DNA of 64,000 nucleotides from JAXDJJ01 sp034665745 (lineage in GTDB: Bacteria > Actinomycetota > CADDZG01 > WHSQ01), in NCBI GenBank assembly GCA_034665745.1, contig JAXDJJ010000035.1, positions 31,677 to 95,676 of the forward strand. The letters run 5' to 3'. Numbering within the stretch: position 1 is the stretch's first letter; every line of letters starts with the position of its first letter. The notes beneath the pieces were generated by a model that saw only the letters and a list, made by a program, of their open reading frames with translations, did no database searches and had not been told where the DNA came from. Below are positions 46,353 to 55,513 of this stretch, piece by piece. The position numbers and the translations under genes are program-made.

Positions 46353-47542
46353 CGCGCGCTGCTCGACACCTGTGCCTTCTGCCGTCCGACCGAAGCACGA
46401 AGTCTCTTCGCTTTCCCGGCGCGCCCGATGTTCGTAAGGATGCCCATGGCGGCCAACGTGATGACCAGAGATGATCCGCCGAACGAAACCAGAGGCAGTG
46501 GCACCCCAGTGATGGGCAATGAAGCTGTAACCGCGCCCATGTTGACCAACGCTTGCGTTGCGATCCAGATCGTGATCCCTGATGCGATCAACATGCCGAA
46601 CCGGTCGGGAGCGCTGCGCGCGATGCGCACGCCCAGATAAGTAACGAACGCGAACATGCCGAGCACAGCCAATGTGCCGAGCAAGCCCATCTCTTCGCCC
46701 AGGATCGCGTAGATGAAGTCTGTGTGAGCGTTGGGCACATACATCCACTTCTGCCTGCTTGCGCCGAGTCCGACACCGAACCATCCACCCGAACCGAGAG
46801 CGATCAGTGACTGGATCGTGTGGTACCCCGTATCCAGAGGGTCCTTCCATGGGTCCATGAAGGCCAGCAAGCGCACCCGGCGGTACGGAGAGGCAAGACC
46901 GGCTCCGACCGCAAGAGCGATGCCCCCAAGGCCCATAGGGATCAGATGACGTAACGGGGCCCCGGCGACGAACAAGAGACCGAACCCGATGACGCCGAGA
47001 AGGACCGTCGTCCCGAGGTCCGGCTGCAACATGACCAACAACGCAAGTACTCCCATCACGGGAAGCATCGGCAGAGCAGTGTGCGAGAACTCGCGGAAGC
47101 TCTTTTCCTCTTTGCGCGAGAACACGTCGGCCGCGAACAGGATCAGCGCAAGCTTGGCGATCTCGGAGGGTTGGATCACGAATGAACCAACCCCGATCCA
47201 CCGCGAGCTTCCGCCTACCGTTACGCCGACACCTGGGATTAGCACCGCGACGAGCATGACCAGGACCGCGGCGAAGGATAGATAGCCAAGCCCCTTCATC
47301 CTGCGGTAGTCGAAGCGAGCGAAGAAGAGATAACCGACGACCCCGATGACCGTCCACAGGATCTGTCGCTGGAAGAAGAGGAACGACGAGCCGTAGTTCG
47401 CATAAGCCGACACGGAGCTTGCCGAAAGCACCATCATGAGCCCCGTCACGACGAGGGCTCCTACGGTGATCGATAGCAGCACGGACGGGTGGTTCGCCGC
47501 TGCCGATACAGATGGAGAACGTCGAGCGACCTGTGTAGCCAT
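46349..47542 (-). CDS. ftsW: SEDS-family peptidoglycan polymerase FtsW
   Basis: 397 aa with about ten membrane helices. Typical signatures: GAKKWI-like GSSRWIGVGSFVIQPSEIAKLALILF, LQPDLGTTVLL, GLGASRQKWMYVPNAHTDFIYAILGEEMGLLG and ITGVPLPLVSFGGSSLV. It polymerises glycan strands at the septum with FtsI. The start is the ATG at 47542 in a TGATG junction with the murD stop. Confidence 0.96.
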   Translation of the reverse strand: MATQVARRSPSVSAAANHPSVLLSITVGALVVTGLMMVLSASSVSAYANYGSSFLFFQRQILWTVIGVVGYLFFARFDYRRMKGLGYLSFAAVLVMLVAVLIPGVGVTVGGSSRWIGVGSFVIQPSEIAKLALILFAADVFSRKEEKSFREFSHTALPMLPVMGVLALLVMLQPDLGTTVLLGVIGFGLLFVAGAPLRHLIPMGLGGIALAVGAGLASPYRRVRLLAFMDPWKDPLDTGYHTIQSLIALGSGGWFGVGLGASRQKWMYVPNAHTDFIYAILGEEMGLLGTLAVLGMFAFVTYLGVRIARSAPDRFGMLIASGITIWIATQALVNMGAVTASLPITGVPLPLVSFGGSSLVITLAAMGILTNIGRAGKAKRLRASVGRQKAQVSSSAR

Positions 47543-48882
47543 CAGACGCTCCCTCCCCTCAGATCGCGCACCGACCGAGCGAAGTCGTCGCCCCGCTCGG
47601 AGTAGCTCTCGTACATGTCCAGGCTCGCACACCCAGGCGCCAGCAAGACGGATCCTCCGGCTACGGATCTGGCGCGCGCTGCCCGTACCGCTTCGTCCAT
47701 AGAGCTTGCTCTGTCCACGGGAACGAGGTCTTCGAACACGCGCACGACTTCGTCCTGGGCCTCGCCGATGGCGACAACCGCGATCACGGGCGGGACGGTT
47801 CCCTTTAGGGAGGTGAGGTCTATGCCCTTGCTCCGACCACCTGCGATCAACACGACATCCGTGAGGCCCGCAACCGCGGCCAGGGCCGCGTGTGGGTTCG
47901 TTGCTTTCGAGTCATCTATGTAGGCGACCTCGTCCCACTCGGTGACGAGTTCGAGGCGGTGGTGGAGTGGAACGAATCCATCGATGGCATGTTTCACGTC
48001 CCCTAGATCGAGCCCGTAGGACAGGGCTGCAGCGGTTGCCGCGAGGGTGTCCTCCAGTCCGGCGCGACCAGGGAGTCGTATCTCAGCGACGTTCATGAGA
48101 GAGGTCCCCTGCCACATCACTGTGGGGCCCTCTATCCCGATCCCTGTGGTTGGAGCAGTGATGGTCGAGAAGGGAACGACCTTCGAGGTAGCAAGTTCCG
48201 CGACTTTCCATGCTCTTTCGTCATCTGCATTCACTACGAAGAAGTCGTCACCGGTTTGGTTCTCGACTATGCGCGCCTTTGCTTCCGCATACGCGTCGAT
48301 CGACCCGTGCCAGTCGGTGTGGTCCTCCGCGATATTCAACAGAACCGCCACGCGTGGGCGGAACGACTCGATCCCCGCAAGCTGGAAGCTGGAGACCTCG
48401 AGAGCGATCGCGCCTAACTCCCCCACTTGCCCGATCGCATCGATCAGCGGAAGGCCGATGTTGCCGGCGGCTACCGATTCGACACCACTTCGTTCGAGCA
48501 TCGCGGCGAGGAGACTCGTCGTCGTCGTCTTGCCGTTCGTTCCTGTCACCGCAAGGAAATCGCAGGTGGCTAGTCGGTACGCTAGCTCGACCTCGCTGAT
48601 CACTACGGTCGGTGAGTGTTCGAGCGCGCGCATGATGTCAGCGGTTGGCGGGATGCCTGGACTGACCACTGCCAGATCGGCAGCGAGATGATCGAGGTCA
48701 TGGTGTCCCAGATCGACCAGGGCACCACGTTGCCTGAGCCACGCGGCCCTCTCTTCCATCACCGAGGAATCACTCGATTCAGTTACGTGCACAGATGCCC
48801 CGAGCTCCACGAGCGCACGAGCCGCGGCCCACCCGCTCGCGCCGAGTCCGACCACGAGCACCTTCTTCCCCGCGAGGCTCAT
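47542..48882 (-). CDS. murD: UDP-N-acetylmuramoyl-L-alanine-D-glutamate ligase
   Basis: 446 aa Mur ligase. It starts at MSLAGKKVLVVGLGASGWAA, has the ATP loop VTGTNGKTTTTSLLA and the central motif NIAEDHTDWHGS. It adds D-Glu to UDP-MurNAc-L-Ala. The ATG at 48882 overlaps the mraY stop by 4 nt; the longer frame to 49245 lies within mraY. Confidence 0.97.
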   Translation of the reverse strand: MSLAGKKVLVVGLGASGWAAARALVELGASVHVTESSDSSVMEERAAWLRQRGALVDLGHHDLDHLAADLAVVSPGIPPTADIMRALEHSPTVVISEVELAYRLATCDFLAVTGTNGKTTTTSLLAAMLERSGVESVAAGNIGLPLIDAIGQVGELGAIALEVSSFQLAGIESFRPRVAVLLNIAEDHTDWHGSIDAYAEAKARIVENQTGDDFFVVNADDERAWKVAELATSKVVPFSTITAPTTGIGIEGPTVMWQGTSLMNVAEIRLPGRAGLEDTLAATAAALSYGLDLGDVKHAIDGFVPLHHRLELVTEWDEVAYIDDSKATNPHAALAAVAGLTDVVLIAGGRSKGIDLTSLKGTVPPVIAVVAIGEAQDEVVRVFEDLVPVDRASSMDEAVRAARARSVAGGSVLLAPGCASLDMYESYSERGDDFARSVRDLRGGSV

Positions 48883-49928
48883 AGGTTGAGCGTGCCGCCC
48901 TTGGACAGGAAGTCCGCGTAGAACAGGCCGATACCGAACGCAACCGACAGGCCCGAAAGAACCCAGAAGCGAACGATCACCGTGAACTCCGCCCAGCCTG
49001 CAAGCTCGAAATGATGATGGATCGGGGCCATCAAGAACGGCCTCTTGCCGGTCTTTTTGAACACGGCTACTTGGACGATCACCGACAAGGTCTCGACGAC
49101 GTAAAGCCCGCCGATGACGATCAACAGGAGCTGTGTGTTCAGCAGGATCGCGAGCACGGCCATCGCGCCACCGAGCATCAATGAACCCGTATCTCCCATG
49201 AATATCTTCGCGGGGGCCGTGTTCCACCACAGGAAACCAGCGCACGCGCCGAACAGCGCAGCTGCAACGATCGCGAGGTCGAAGGGGTCAGACCCGGTGG
49301 CTCTCAGGTCGTAGAACACGGGATGACGGAACTGCCAGAAGGCGACGACGACGAACGCGGCAAGGACCTGCGCGGCGGAACCAACCGCGAGACCGTCAAG
49401 TCCGTCGGTCAGATTCACTCCATTGGAGGAGGCCGCGATCATCAGGAACGCCCAAAGGTAGAAGAAGACACCGAGGTCGAGTGCCGTGGACCGGAAGAAC
49501 GAGAGGTCGGTACCGATGTCGACCACCTTCACTGCGATCACCGCGAACGCCAAAGCGATCGCAAGCTGGCCGAGGAACTTGGCGCGCTTCTGCAACCCCA
49601 GGTTGCGCGCCTTCCTGATCTTGATGAAATCGTCTGCGAAGCCGAGCAGCCCGAGCGCCACGATCGTTCCCATCGCGAGAACGCCCGAGTCTTTCGGAGC
49701 GAAGAAGCCCCCCGAACCGACGTGACCGAACACGTACCCCAGGACCGTACCGATGAGGATCACGAGACCACCCATCGTGGGGGTCCCACGCTTCTCGTAA
49801 TGCGCCTTCGGGCCCTCCTCGCGGATCAACTGCCCCCAACCTCTCCTGCGGAAGGATCGAACGGCAACGGGCGTACCGAGAAGGCTGATGACGAGGCCGA
49901 TGAACCCGGCGAGCATGATGTTGGTCAC
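48879..49928 (-). CDS. mraY: Phospho-MurNAc-pentapeptide transferase
   Basis: 349 aa, about ten membrane helices. Signatures: KRGTPTMGGLVILIG, FADDFIKI with the catalytic Asp pair, NLTDGLDGLA, MGDTGSLMLGGAMA and PIHHHFELAGW. It transfers phospho-MurNAc-pentapeptide to undecaprenyl phosphate, making lipid I. Overlaps murE by 4 nt with no murF between. Confidence 0.97.
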   Translation of the reverse strand: MTNIMLAGFIGLVISLLGTPVAVRSFRRRGWGQLIREEGPKAHYEKRGTPTMGGLVILIGTVLGYVFGHVGSGGFFAPKDSGVLAMGTIVALGLLGFADDFIKIRKARNLGLQKRAKFLGQLAIALAFAVIAVKVVDIGTDLSFFRSTALDLGVFFYLWAFLMIAASSNGVNLTDGLDGLAVGSAAQVLAAFVVVAFWQFRHPVFYDLRATGSDPFDLAIVAAALFGACAGFLWWNTAPAKIFMGDTGSLMLGGAMAVLAILLNTQLLLIVIGGLYVVETLSVIVQVAVFKKTGKRPFLMAPIHHHFELAGWAEFTVIVRFWVLSGLSVAFGIGLFYADFLSKGGTLNL

Positions 49929-51430
49929 GCGCTGGCCTCCTTGTAGCCCAATCTCGCCAGTCCCTCGCGTGCAACGATCCTGTCGTCGAATGGGATCGTG
50001 CGGTCCTTGAACTCCTGCCCGGTCTCGTGACCCTTCCCCGCGATCACGACGACATCACCCGGGGTCGCCTGTTCCAGGGCCCATCTGATGGCCTCCCCGC
50101 GATCGGCCAAGGTTGCATCGGGGCCCTCGGTTCGTACGCTGATCACGCCCTCGATGATGGCTCCGATGATCGCCTCCGGATCCTCGCTTCGGGGATTGTC
50201 GGAAGTCACGACGACGATGTCTGCCATCCTGGCGACAACGGCTCCCATGAGTGGACGTTTCCCACGGTCCCTGTCTCCTCCACATCCGAACGCACATATG
50301 ACTCGGCCCCCATTCGCGTCCGCCAACGGACGAGCGGCGCTCAGGACGTTGTCGAGAGAGTCCGGGGTATGCGCGTAATCAACGATGACGGAGAAGGGCT
50401 GCCCCCCGTCGACCGATTCGAAGCGACCGGGGACCGGCGCCGTGGCACCCAATCCCGCAATGATCGCATCCAGACCGATACCGGCTTGGAGCGCGAGGGC
50501 TGTAGCCGCCAGGCAGTTAGAGACGTTGAAATGCCCAACGAGTCTGGTAGCGACCTCGAAGTCACCTCGCGGCGTCACAACGGACAAGGTGGTGCCTGAG
50601 GGCTCGAGCTTGACGGCGGTAGCTCGGACGTCGGCATCCTCGGACATCCCGAAGCCGATGCACTCGATCGGAGCAGATCCCATCAACCTGCGACCGTATG
50701 GATCGTCGACATTGATCGCACCGGTGGCAGCGCGTTCAGGAAGAAACAAGGAGGTCTTGGCCGCGAAGTAATCCTCCATCGAGGAGTGGAAGTCGAGGTG
50801 GTCCTGGCTTAGGTTCGTGAACCCCACCGCCGCGAAGCGCACGTCGTCGACGCGATGAAGCACCAGGGCGTGGGAAGTGACTTCCATGGCCAGTGCGTCG
50901 ACACCACGGTCGCGCATCCTTGCGAAGAGTTCCTGCAGATCTAGGGATTCGGGAGTGGTGCGAACGCCGGGCTGCACCTCGCCGCCTATGCGCGTTTCGA
51001 TCGTGCCGATCAGACCTGTCGTGCGACCATCGGCGCGCAGGATCGCCTCTAGCAGGAACGCCGTTGTCGTCTTGCCGTTCGTTCCCGTTATGCCGATGAT
51101 CGTCAGGGCGTCTGCGGGATCACCGAAGAATCGAGCGGCCATCCGTGGCATCGCGCGCCGCACCTCGGACACGACCACTTGGGGGATGTCGAGGTCGAGC
51201 ACCCTCTCCACACACAACGCCGACGCGCCGCTGCCTACAGCGACCTCTGCGTAGTCGTGACCATCCGTCACCGTGCCCGGGATGCAGAAGAAGAGGTCTC
51301 CGGAGGCCACCTTCCGGCTGTCGTAGGCGACGCCGTGAACTTCGGTGTCCGCGGGGTCGCGGAGGTCGATCAAGAGATCGCCCGCAGACTCTGCCAGGGT
51401 GCTCAAGGGCACTCCCTCATGGGTAACCAT
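49925..51430 (-). CDS. murE: UDP-MurNAc-tripeptide synthetase, meso-DAP type
   Basis: 501 aa. ATP loop GITGTNGKTTTAFLLE, carbamylated-Lys region, and the substrate motif TSDNPRSEDP; DNPR is the signature of meso-diaminopimelate-adding enzymes, so the cell wall is probably A1gamma type. It lies 12 nt after ftsI. In most dcw clusters murF is the next gene; here mraY follows directly. Confidence 0.95.
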   Translation of the reverse strand: MVTHEGVPLSTLAESAGDLLIDLRDPADTEVHGVAYDSRKVASGDLFFCIPGTVTDGHDYAEVAVGSGASALCVERVLDLDIPQVVVSEVRRAMPRMAARFFGDPADALTIIGITGTNGKTTTAFLLEAILRADGRTTGLIGTIETRIGGEVQPGVRTTPESLDLQELFARMRDRGVDALAMEVTSHALVLHRVDDVRFAAVGFTNLSQDHLDFHSSMEDYFAAKTSLFLPERAATGAINVDDPYGRRLMGSAPIECIGFGMSEDADVRATAVKLEPSGTTLSVVTPRGDFEVATRLVGHFNVSNCLAATALALQAGIGLDAIIAGLGATAPVPGRFESVDGGQPFSVIVDYAHTPDSLDNVLSAARPLADANGGRVICAFGCGGDRDRGKRPLMGAVVARMADIVVVTSDNPRSEDPEAIIGAIIEGVISVRTEGPDATLADRGEAIRWALEQATPGDVVVIAGKGHETGQEFKDRTIPFDDRIVAREGLARLGYKEASA

Positions 51431-51442
51431 CGTGACTGGATG

Positions 51443-53317
51443 CTAGTCGTGGGCTGGTGCTGCCTCGGCGGCCTCATGCTCGATCGCCCGGGCTGCCTTC
51501 TCGGCGTTGCCGGTGGGAGCCACGCCAAGGTGGCGTAGGGCGAACTCCGCGATCGTGCGGAATGTGGGGGCAGCGGTGGACCCACCCCAGATCGGACTCG
51601 GCTGATCGAGCATCACGAACACGACTATCTCTGGTCGACTCGCGGGAGCGAAGCCACCGAACGAACCGACGTAGTCGTTGCCGTAGCCGCCCCCGGGGGC
51701 CGGCTTCTGTGCGGTTCCGGTCTTGCCTGCAACCTCGTAGCCGGGGATCTGCGCCTCGATACCGGTCCCCCGCTTCACTACACCCGTCAGGATGCGACGC
51801 ATGGCGGTCGCTGTTTCTCGAGAGATCACGGAACGGATCGCGGGGGTCGCAGCGGTCTCGATCTGACCGGTCGAGTCCATCGTCGAATACAACAGCTTGG
51901 GCTCGACCCAGATGCCGCCGTTCGCGATCGTCTGGTACGCCGCGGCCATCTGAAGGGGCGTCACCGCGATCCCTTGACCGATCGGCAACGTGCCCAACGT
52001 TGACCCCGACCATTCGCTGCGCGGAAGCATGATCCCAGCGGACTCCCCGGGGAAATCGAGGCCCGTGGCAGAACCGAACCCGAACTTCTTCATGTAGTGC
52101 TGGAGATTCGCGCCACCGAGCTTCATCCCGACCTGCACTGTTCCAACGTTCGAAGACTGCTCGATGATCTCTTGGACCGACATCTTCTCGGTCGGGTGCG
52201 GGTGCGAATCGTGGATCACACGGTCGGCAACCGGCATCGAATAGGGCACCGTGAATGTCGTCTGTGGAGTCACGACCCCTTCTTCCAACGCGGCCGAAGC
52301 AGTGACGATCTTGAATGCCGAACCTGGTTCGTAGACATCGGTAACCGCGCGGTTCCTCTGAGCTTCGGGCGGTGCCTTACCGGGATCGTTCGCGTTGAAC
52401 GTAGGAACGCTAGCCATCGCCAGGATCTCGCCGGTGCCTACACGCATCACGATCGCCGAGCCTGCTTCTGCGTGATACAGCCGCGTAGCTTCTGCCAACG
52501 TGTGCTCGGTGAAGTACTGGATCTCCTTGTCGATCGTCAGGAACAGCGAGCGTCCAGGCTTGGCCCGCGTCTGCGAATACTCCGCTTGCGGCAAGGGCGT
52601 ACCGGCGGGATCCTGCTCGAGGGTCATCTCCCCCGGTTCACCAGCCAGGATCCCGTCGTACGCCCCCTCGACCCCCCCGAACGCGGTCCCATCAAGATTG
52701 ACGAAGCCCAAGAGTTGGGACGCGAGGCGCGCCCCCGGGTAATAGCGCCTTGGTTCGTCTTCGAAATAGATGCCATCGATGTTAAGTGCCTTGATCTTGC
52801 GGACCAGGGCAGGCTGTACCTGGCGCGCGATGTAGCCGAACCGGTTCGGCGCGCTCAGCTTCGCTTCGAGCTCTATGGGGTCCTCTTTCAAGAGCTTCGC
52901 GAGTTTCGCTGCCCCGCCCACAGGGTCCGTCACGTGTGCCGGGTCGACGAAGACCATCTGCGTACCGAGAGACACTGCCAAGCTTTCGCCGTTGCGGTCG
53001 AAGATCGCGCCGCGCCGCGCGGGGAATGTGATCACGCGCTCGCGCTGGCGCGCAGCGAGGTCTTTGAACTTCGGAGCTTCGACGATCTGGACCACGAACA
53101 GGCGAGCGCCCATCGCCCCGAACAACAAGGTGAAGAGCACGAACACCGCGACCAACCGGCCTGGGGTGCGGCTCTTTACCCGAGCCCGGCCCCGCGTAGG
53201 TCTGCGAACGGGGGCCGAGCGCCGGCGAGCAGGTTGCGCGGGTCTCCTATCGCGAGAATGGGCCGACCGACTAGTCGACCCATTGCGGGAGCGAGTGCTG
53301 GTTTGACCTCGTGTCAT
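51443..53317 (-). CDS. ftsI: Septal transpeptidase FtsI (penicillin-binding protein, class B)
   Basis: 624 aa. A long basic Arg/Ser-rich cytoplasmic tail (about 50 residues), one helix (LVAVFVLFTLLFGAMGARLFV), a dimerisation domain, then the transpeptidase with catalytic Ser in EPGSAFKIV, the SSN motif in IEQSSNVGT, and KTGTAQ. There is no PASTA domain. The tail ends with an acidic/Ala stretch. It forms the septal synthase pair with FtsW. It begins right after the ftsL stop. Confidence 0.95.
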   Translation of the reverse strand: MTRGQTSTRSRNGSTSRSAHSRDRRPAQPARRRSAPVRRPTRGRARVKSRTPGRLVAVFVLFTLLFGAMGARLFVVQIVEAPKFKDLAARQRERVITFPARRGAIFDRNGESLAVSLGTQMVFVDPAHVTDPVGGAAKLAKLLKEDPIELEAKLSAPNRFGYIARQVQPALVRKIKALNIDGIYFEDEPRRYYPGARLASQLLGFVNLDGTAFGGVEGAYDGILAGEPGEMTLEQDPAGTPLPQAEYSQTRAKPGRSLFLTIDKEIQYFTEHTLAEATRLYHAEAGSAIVMRVGTGEILAMASVPTFNANDPGKAPPEAQRNRAVTDVYEPGSAFKIVTASAALEEGVVTPQTTFTVPYSMPVADRVIHDSHPHPTEKMSVQEIIEQSSNVGTVQVGMKLGGANLQHYMKKFGFGSATGLDFPGESAGIMLPRSEWSGSTLGTLPIGQGIAVTPLQMAAAYQTIANGGIWVEPKLLYSTMDSTGQIETAATPAIRSVISRETATAMRRILTGVVKRGTGIEAQIPGYEVAGKTGTAQKPAPGGGYGNDYVGSFGGFAPASRPEIVVFVMLDQPSPIWGGSTAAPTFRTIAEFALRHLGVAPTGNAEKAARAIEHEAAEAAPAHD

Positions 53318-53782
53318 CTAGGGCGCCGACCCCGCTGCGGAGCCGCCCCCTGGGGGCAGGATCTCTTGATTCTTCAGGGCCTCAGCAAGGCGGTTGTCGG
53401 ACCCGCTGACGATCTTGGCATCGGCAACGATGTATTCGACCATCGTCGGGTCAACCATCCCGAGCTTCGTGCGCGCGTACTGCTCGATCCGTCCGGGACT
53501 CTCGAGCAGGGCCATGTCTGCAAGGAGTTCTTCCTGGCGCGTCTCGGCCCCGGCAAGGCGCTTGTTGATCGCTTGCAATTTGTAGGCGGACTGCGCAAGC
53601 ACGACCTGCTCGAGCAAAACGCCGGCGACGATAGCGACGACGGCGATGGCAGCAGCGATCATCCAAGGCGCGGTCCTTCTGGCACCCGAACGCTTGATCA
53701 GGGTGCGTCCGCGGCGACGAACCACACGAAGGTCGGTCTTGGGTGCGTGTGCGCGTCTGACCTGCGCTGCCGGGGCACTCAC
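53318..53782 (-). CDS. ftsL: FtsL-like division protein
   Basis: 154 aa bitopic protein: a basic cytoplasmic N-terminus (RVVRRRGRTLIKRSGARR), one helix (MIAAAIAVVAIVAGVLLEQVVL) and a leucine-zipper-like coiled coil (YKLQAINKRLAGAETRQEEL) followed by ARTKLGMVDPT, a pattern shared with FtsL/FtsB. Sequence is poorly conserved in this family; position between rsmH and ftsI supports the call. The start is the GTG at 53782 in a GTGA overlap with rsmH. Confidence 0.85.
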   Translation of the reverse strand: MSAPAAQVRRAHAPKTDLRVVRRRGRTLIKRSGARRTAPWMIAAAIAVVAIVAGVLLEQVVLAQSAYKLQAINKRLAGAETRQEELLADMALLESPGRIEQYARTKLGMVDPTMVEYIVADAKIVSGSDNRLAEALKNQEILPPGGGSAAGSAP

Positions 53783-54756
53783 GCGCTGCGCCTCTCCTCT
53801 TCTTCGTTCTCCATGGATTCCACGATCTCGATCGCGCGCAGCTTTGCGGCTTCCGCGCGCGGGTTCATCTCGATCTCCTCTGCTGCGGGACGGATAGGCC
53901 GCTTGGTGAGCATCCGAACGCGTTCTTTCTTGCCACACACACACACCGGAAACTCCGGCGGGCACGTGCAGCCGCGGGCCTGGTCGACGAAGTACCGCTT
54001 GACGATGCGGTCCTCGAGCGAGTGGTAGCTGATGACCACGACCCTGCCCCCTGGCTCGGAGTAGTCGACCGCGTCGGCTAGTCCGAGCTCGAGGGCTTCC
54101 AGTTCTCCATTGACCTCTATACGCAACGCCTGAAAGGTCCGGCGAGCGGGGTGGCCCCCGGTACGACGAGTGGCAGCCGGTATCGCCTCTTTGACGATGT
54201 CGGCCAGCACCCGCGTACCGGAGACCGGACGGGACCTAAGGATCGCCTTCGCGATGCGGCGAGCGAAGCGCTCTTCGCCGTATCGAGCGATGACGCGGGA
54301 TAGATCTGTTTCGGAATATGTGTTCACGACGACCTCCGCTGAGAGGGGCTGAGTGGGGTCCATCCGCATATCGAGGGGTCCGTCGTTGCGGAAGCTGAAC
54401 CCACGATCCGGCTCATCGAGTTGGGGTGAGGAAACGCCAAGGTCGAGTAGGACTCCGCGAACCTTCTCAACCCCGAGTCGTTCCAATATGGCCTCGAGGT
54501 CTTTGAAGTCGCCACGAACGAGCCGAACCCGATCGGCATACGCGGCGAGGTAGGACTCGGACGCCCGAAGGGCGTCTGGGTCCCGATCGATACCGATGAG
54601 TTGAGCTTGTGGTGCCGCTTCGAGGATGGCTCGAGCGTGACCTGCTCGGCCGAGCGTTGCGTCGACGAAGACTCCCCCGTGCTCCAGTGCAGGAACGAGG
54701 AGCTCGACACACTTCTGTCTGAGTACTGGCTCGTGTCCCTGCTGTTGCTGTTCCAC
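53779..54756 (-). CDS. rsmH: 16S rRNA (cytosine-1402-N4)-methyltransferase
   Basis: 325 aa (MraW). SAM-binding motif FVDATLGRAGHARAIL, LLDLGVSSPQLDEPDRGFSF, and the C-terminal VVISYHSLEDRIVKRYF. An unusual cysteine group follows (CTCPPEFPVCVCGKK), as in many Gram-positive members. It lies 19 nt after the small membrane-protein gene. Confidence 0.97.
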   Translation of the reverse strand: MEQQQQGHEPVLRQKCVELLVPALEHGGVFVDATLGRAGHARAILEAAPQAQLIGIDRDPDALRASESYLAAYADRVRLVRGDFKDLEAILERLGVEKVRGVLLDLGVSSPQLDEPDRGFSFRNDGPLDMRMDPTQPLSAEVVVNTYSETDLSRVIARYGEERFARRIAKAILRSRPVSGTRVLADIVKEAIPAATRRTGGHPARRTFQALRIEVNGELEALELGLADAVDYSEPGGRVVVISYHSLEDRIVKRYFVDQARGCTCPPEFPVCVCGKKERVRMLTKRPIRPAAEEIEMNPRAEAAKLRAIEIVESMENEEEERRSA

Positions 54757-54775
54757 TGGGGAACCATCTCTCCTC

Positions 54776-54919
54776 CTAGCGACCTAGTGCGCGAGTGGCG
54801 ACCGAGAGCATCCCTAGGAGCCCGCCGATCGAGGCTCCGGTTAGTGCAAGTAGGACGAGGCTCTGGCTGAGCTCCTTGGCGAGACCGTCCTTCTCCATCG
54901 TTGCGACCTTCGTGACCAT
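54776..54919 (-). CDS. 47-aa membrane protein between mraZ and rsmH
   Basis: Starts at the ATG at 54919 (MVTKVATMEKDGLAKEL), which has a very strong ribosome site (GGGAGGGGGAGG). One hydrophobic helix, LVLLALTGASIGGLLGMLSVATRAL, fills the C-terminal half; a short charged N-terminus precedes it. It lies 13 nt after the mraZ stop and 19 nt before rsmH. I know no named family. Conserved placement in a division operon would suggest a role in the divisome, but that is inference. Confidence 0.62.
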   Translation of the reverse strand: MVTKVATMEKDGLAKELSQSLVLLALTGASIGGLLGMLSVATRALGR

Positions 54920-54932
54920 TTCCTCCCCCTCC

Positions 54933-55376
54933 CTAGAAACCTGTGAGCTCTTCGACCGCTGCCTCGAGGACACCGGGCTCGAGCGCTATCTGCTTCATCT
55001 CGTCGTATTTGTCGGGGGCCCAGATCTCTGCGTGGTCCAAGACCCCGATCACGACGACGTCCCTGTCGATCCCTGCTTCTTGCCGAAGTTGCGGCGGCAC
55101 TTGGATGCGCCCCTGGGAATCGATCTCGTCCTCGTAGGCCGAGGAAGCGATCCTGCGCAGGAGCGATCGTGCGGTAGCTGAGCCGCGGCCCTGAGCGAGG
55201 AGGCGGGCTTCGATGGCGTCCCAGCCCTCCCCCGACCACAAGGCGATACCGCCATCGAGCCAGTACGAGAGGACCACTTTGTCCCCGGCCAGAGGCGGGC
55301 GGAGGCGCGAGGGAACGATGAGACGCCCCTTGGCGTCGATCGAGTGTCGGTACTCCCCCTTGAACGACGGTTGCAC
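54933..55376 (-). CDS. mraZ: Transcriptional regulator MraZ
   Basis: 147 aa, two AbrB/SpoVT-like half-domains: FKGEYRHSIDAKGRLIVPSRLR and YEDEIDSQGRIQVPPQLRQEAG, each with the Asp-x-x-GR motif. MraZ forms rings and represses the dcw operon by binding repeats before its own gene. I chose the GTG at 55376 because GGGGGAG lies just upstream and the length fits; the ORF can be read to 55502 but that part crosses the operator repeats. Confidence 0.95.
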   Translation of the reverse strand: MQPSFKGEYRHSIDAKGRLIVPSRLRPPLAGDKVVLSYWLDGGIALWSGEGWDAIEARLLAQGRGSATARSLLRRIASSAYEDEIDSQGRIQVPPQLRQEAGIDRDVVVIGVLDHAEIWAPDKYDEMKQIALEPGVLEAAVEELTGF

Positions 55377-55440
55377 ACTGCGCTCCCCCGGTTCAGACTC
55401 TCCCCAGAGCTCGGTGCCGGGGTGGTTAGGGGACGTTCCC

Positions 55441-55467
55441 TCCCCATCCCTCCACTTCGCTCCACTT
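55441..55467 (-). promoter_or_regulatory. Candidate MraZ operator: three 10-bp-spaced repeats
   Basis: Read on the minus strand: AAGTGGAGCG, AAGTGGAGGG, ATGGGGA, each starting 10 bp after the last. Known MraZ sites are TGGG- or AAAGTGG-type repeats at about 10-bp spacing upstream of mraZ. The repeats begin directly downstream of the candidate -10 box. Confidence 0.6.
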
Positions 55468-55473
55468 GGAGGC

Positions 55474-55502
55474 ATAGTGGACCCCCGCCCTCCCCAAGTC
55501 AA
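55474..55502 (-). promoter_or_regulatory. Candidate dcw (mraZ) promoter
   Basis: Minus strand TTGACT (55497-55502), 17-nt spacer, CACTAT (55474-55479). The -10 is weak by sigma-70 standards but acceptable for actinobacteria. Predicted initiation falls at the start of the MraZ-type repeats, so bound MraZ would block it. Confidence 0.5.
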
Positions 55503-55513
55503 CGTTTGGGGCC

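Noticed and set aside
45276..47357. A 693-aa frame that looks like a fusion in front of MurG
   Set aside because: Its first 335 residues are an antiphase reading of ftsW. MurG starts at the ATG at 46352 with an ATGA overlap.
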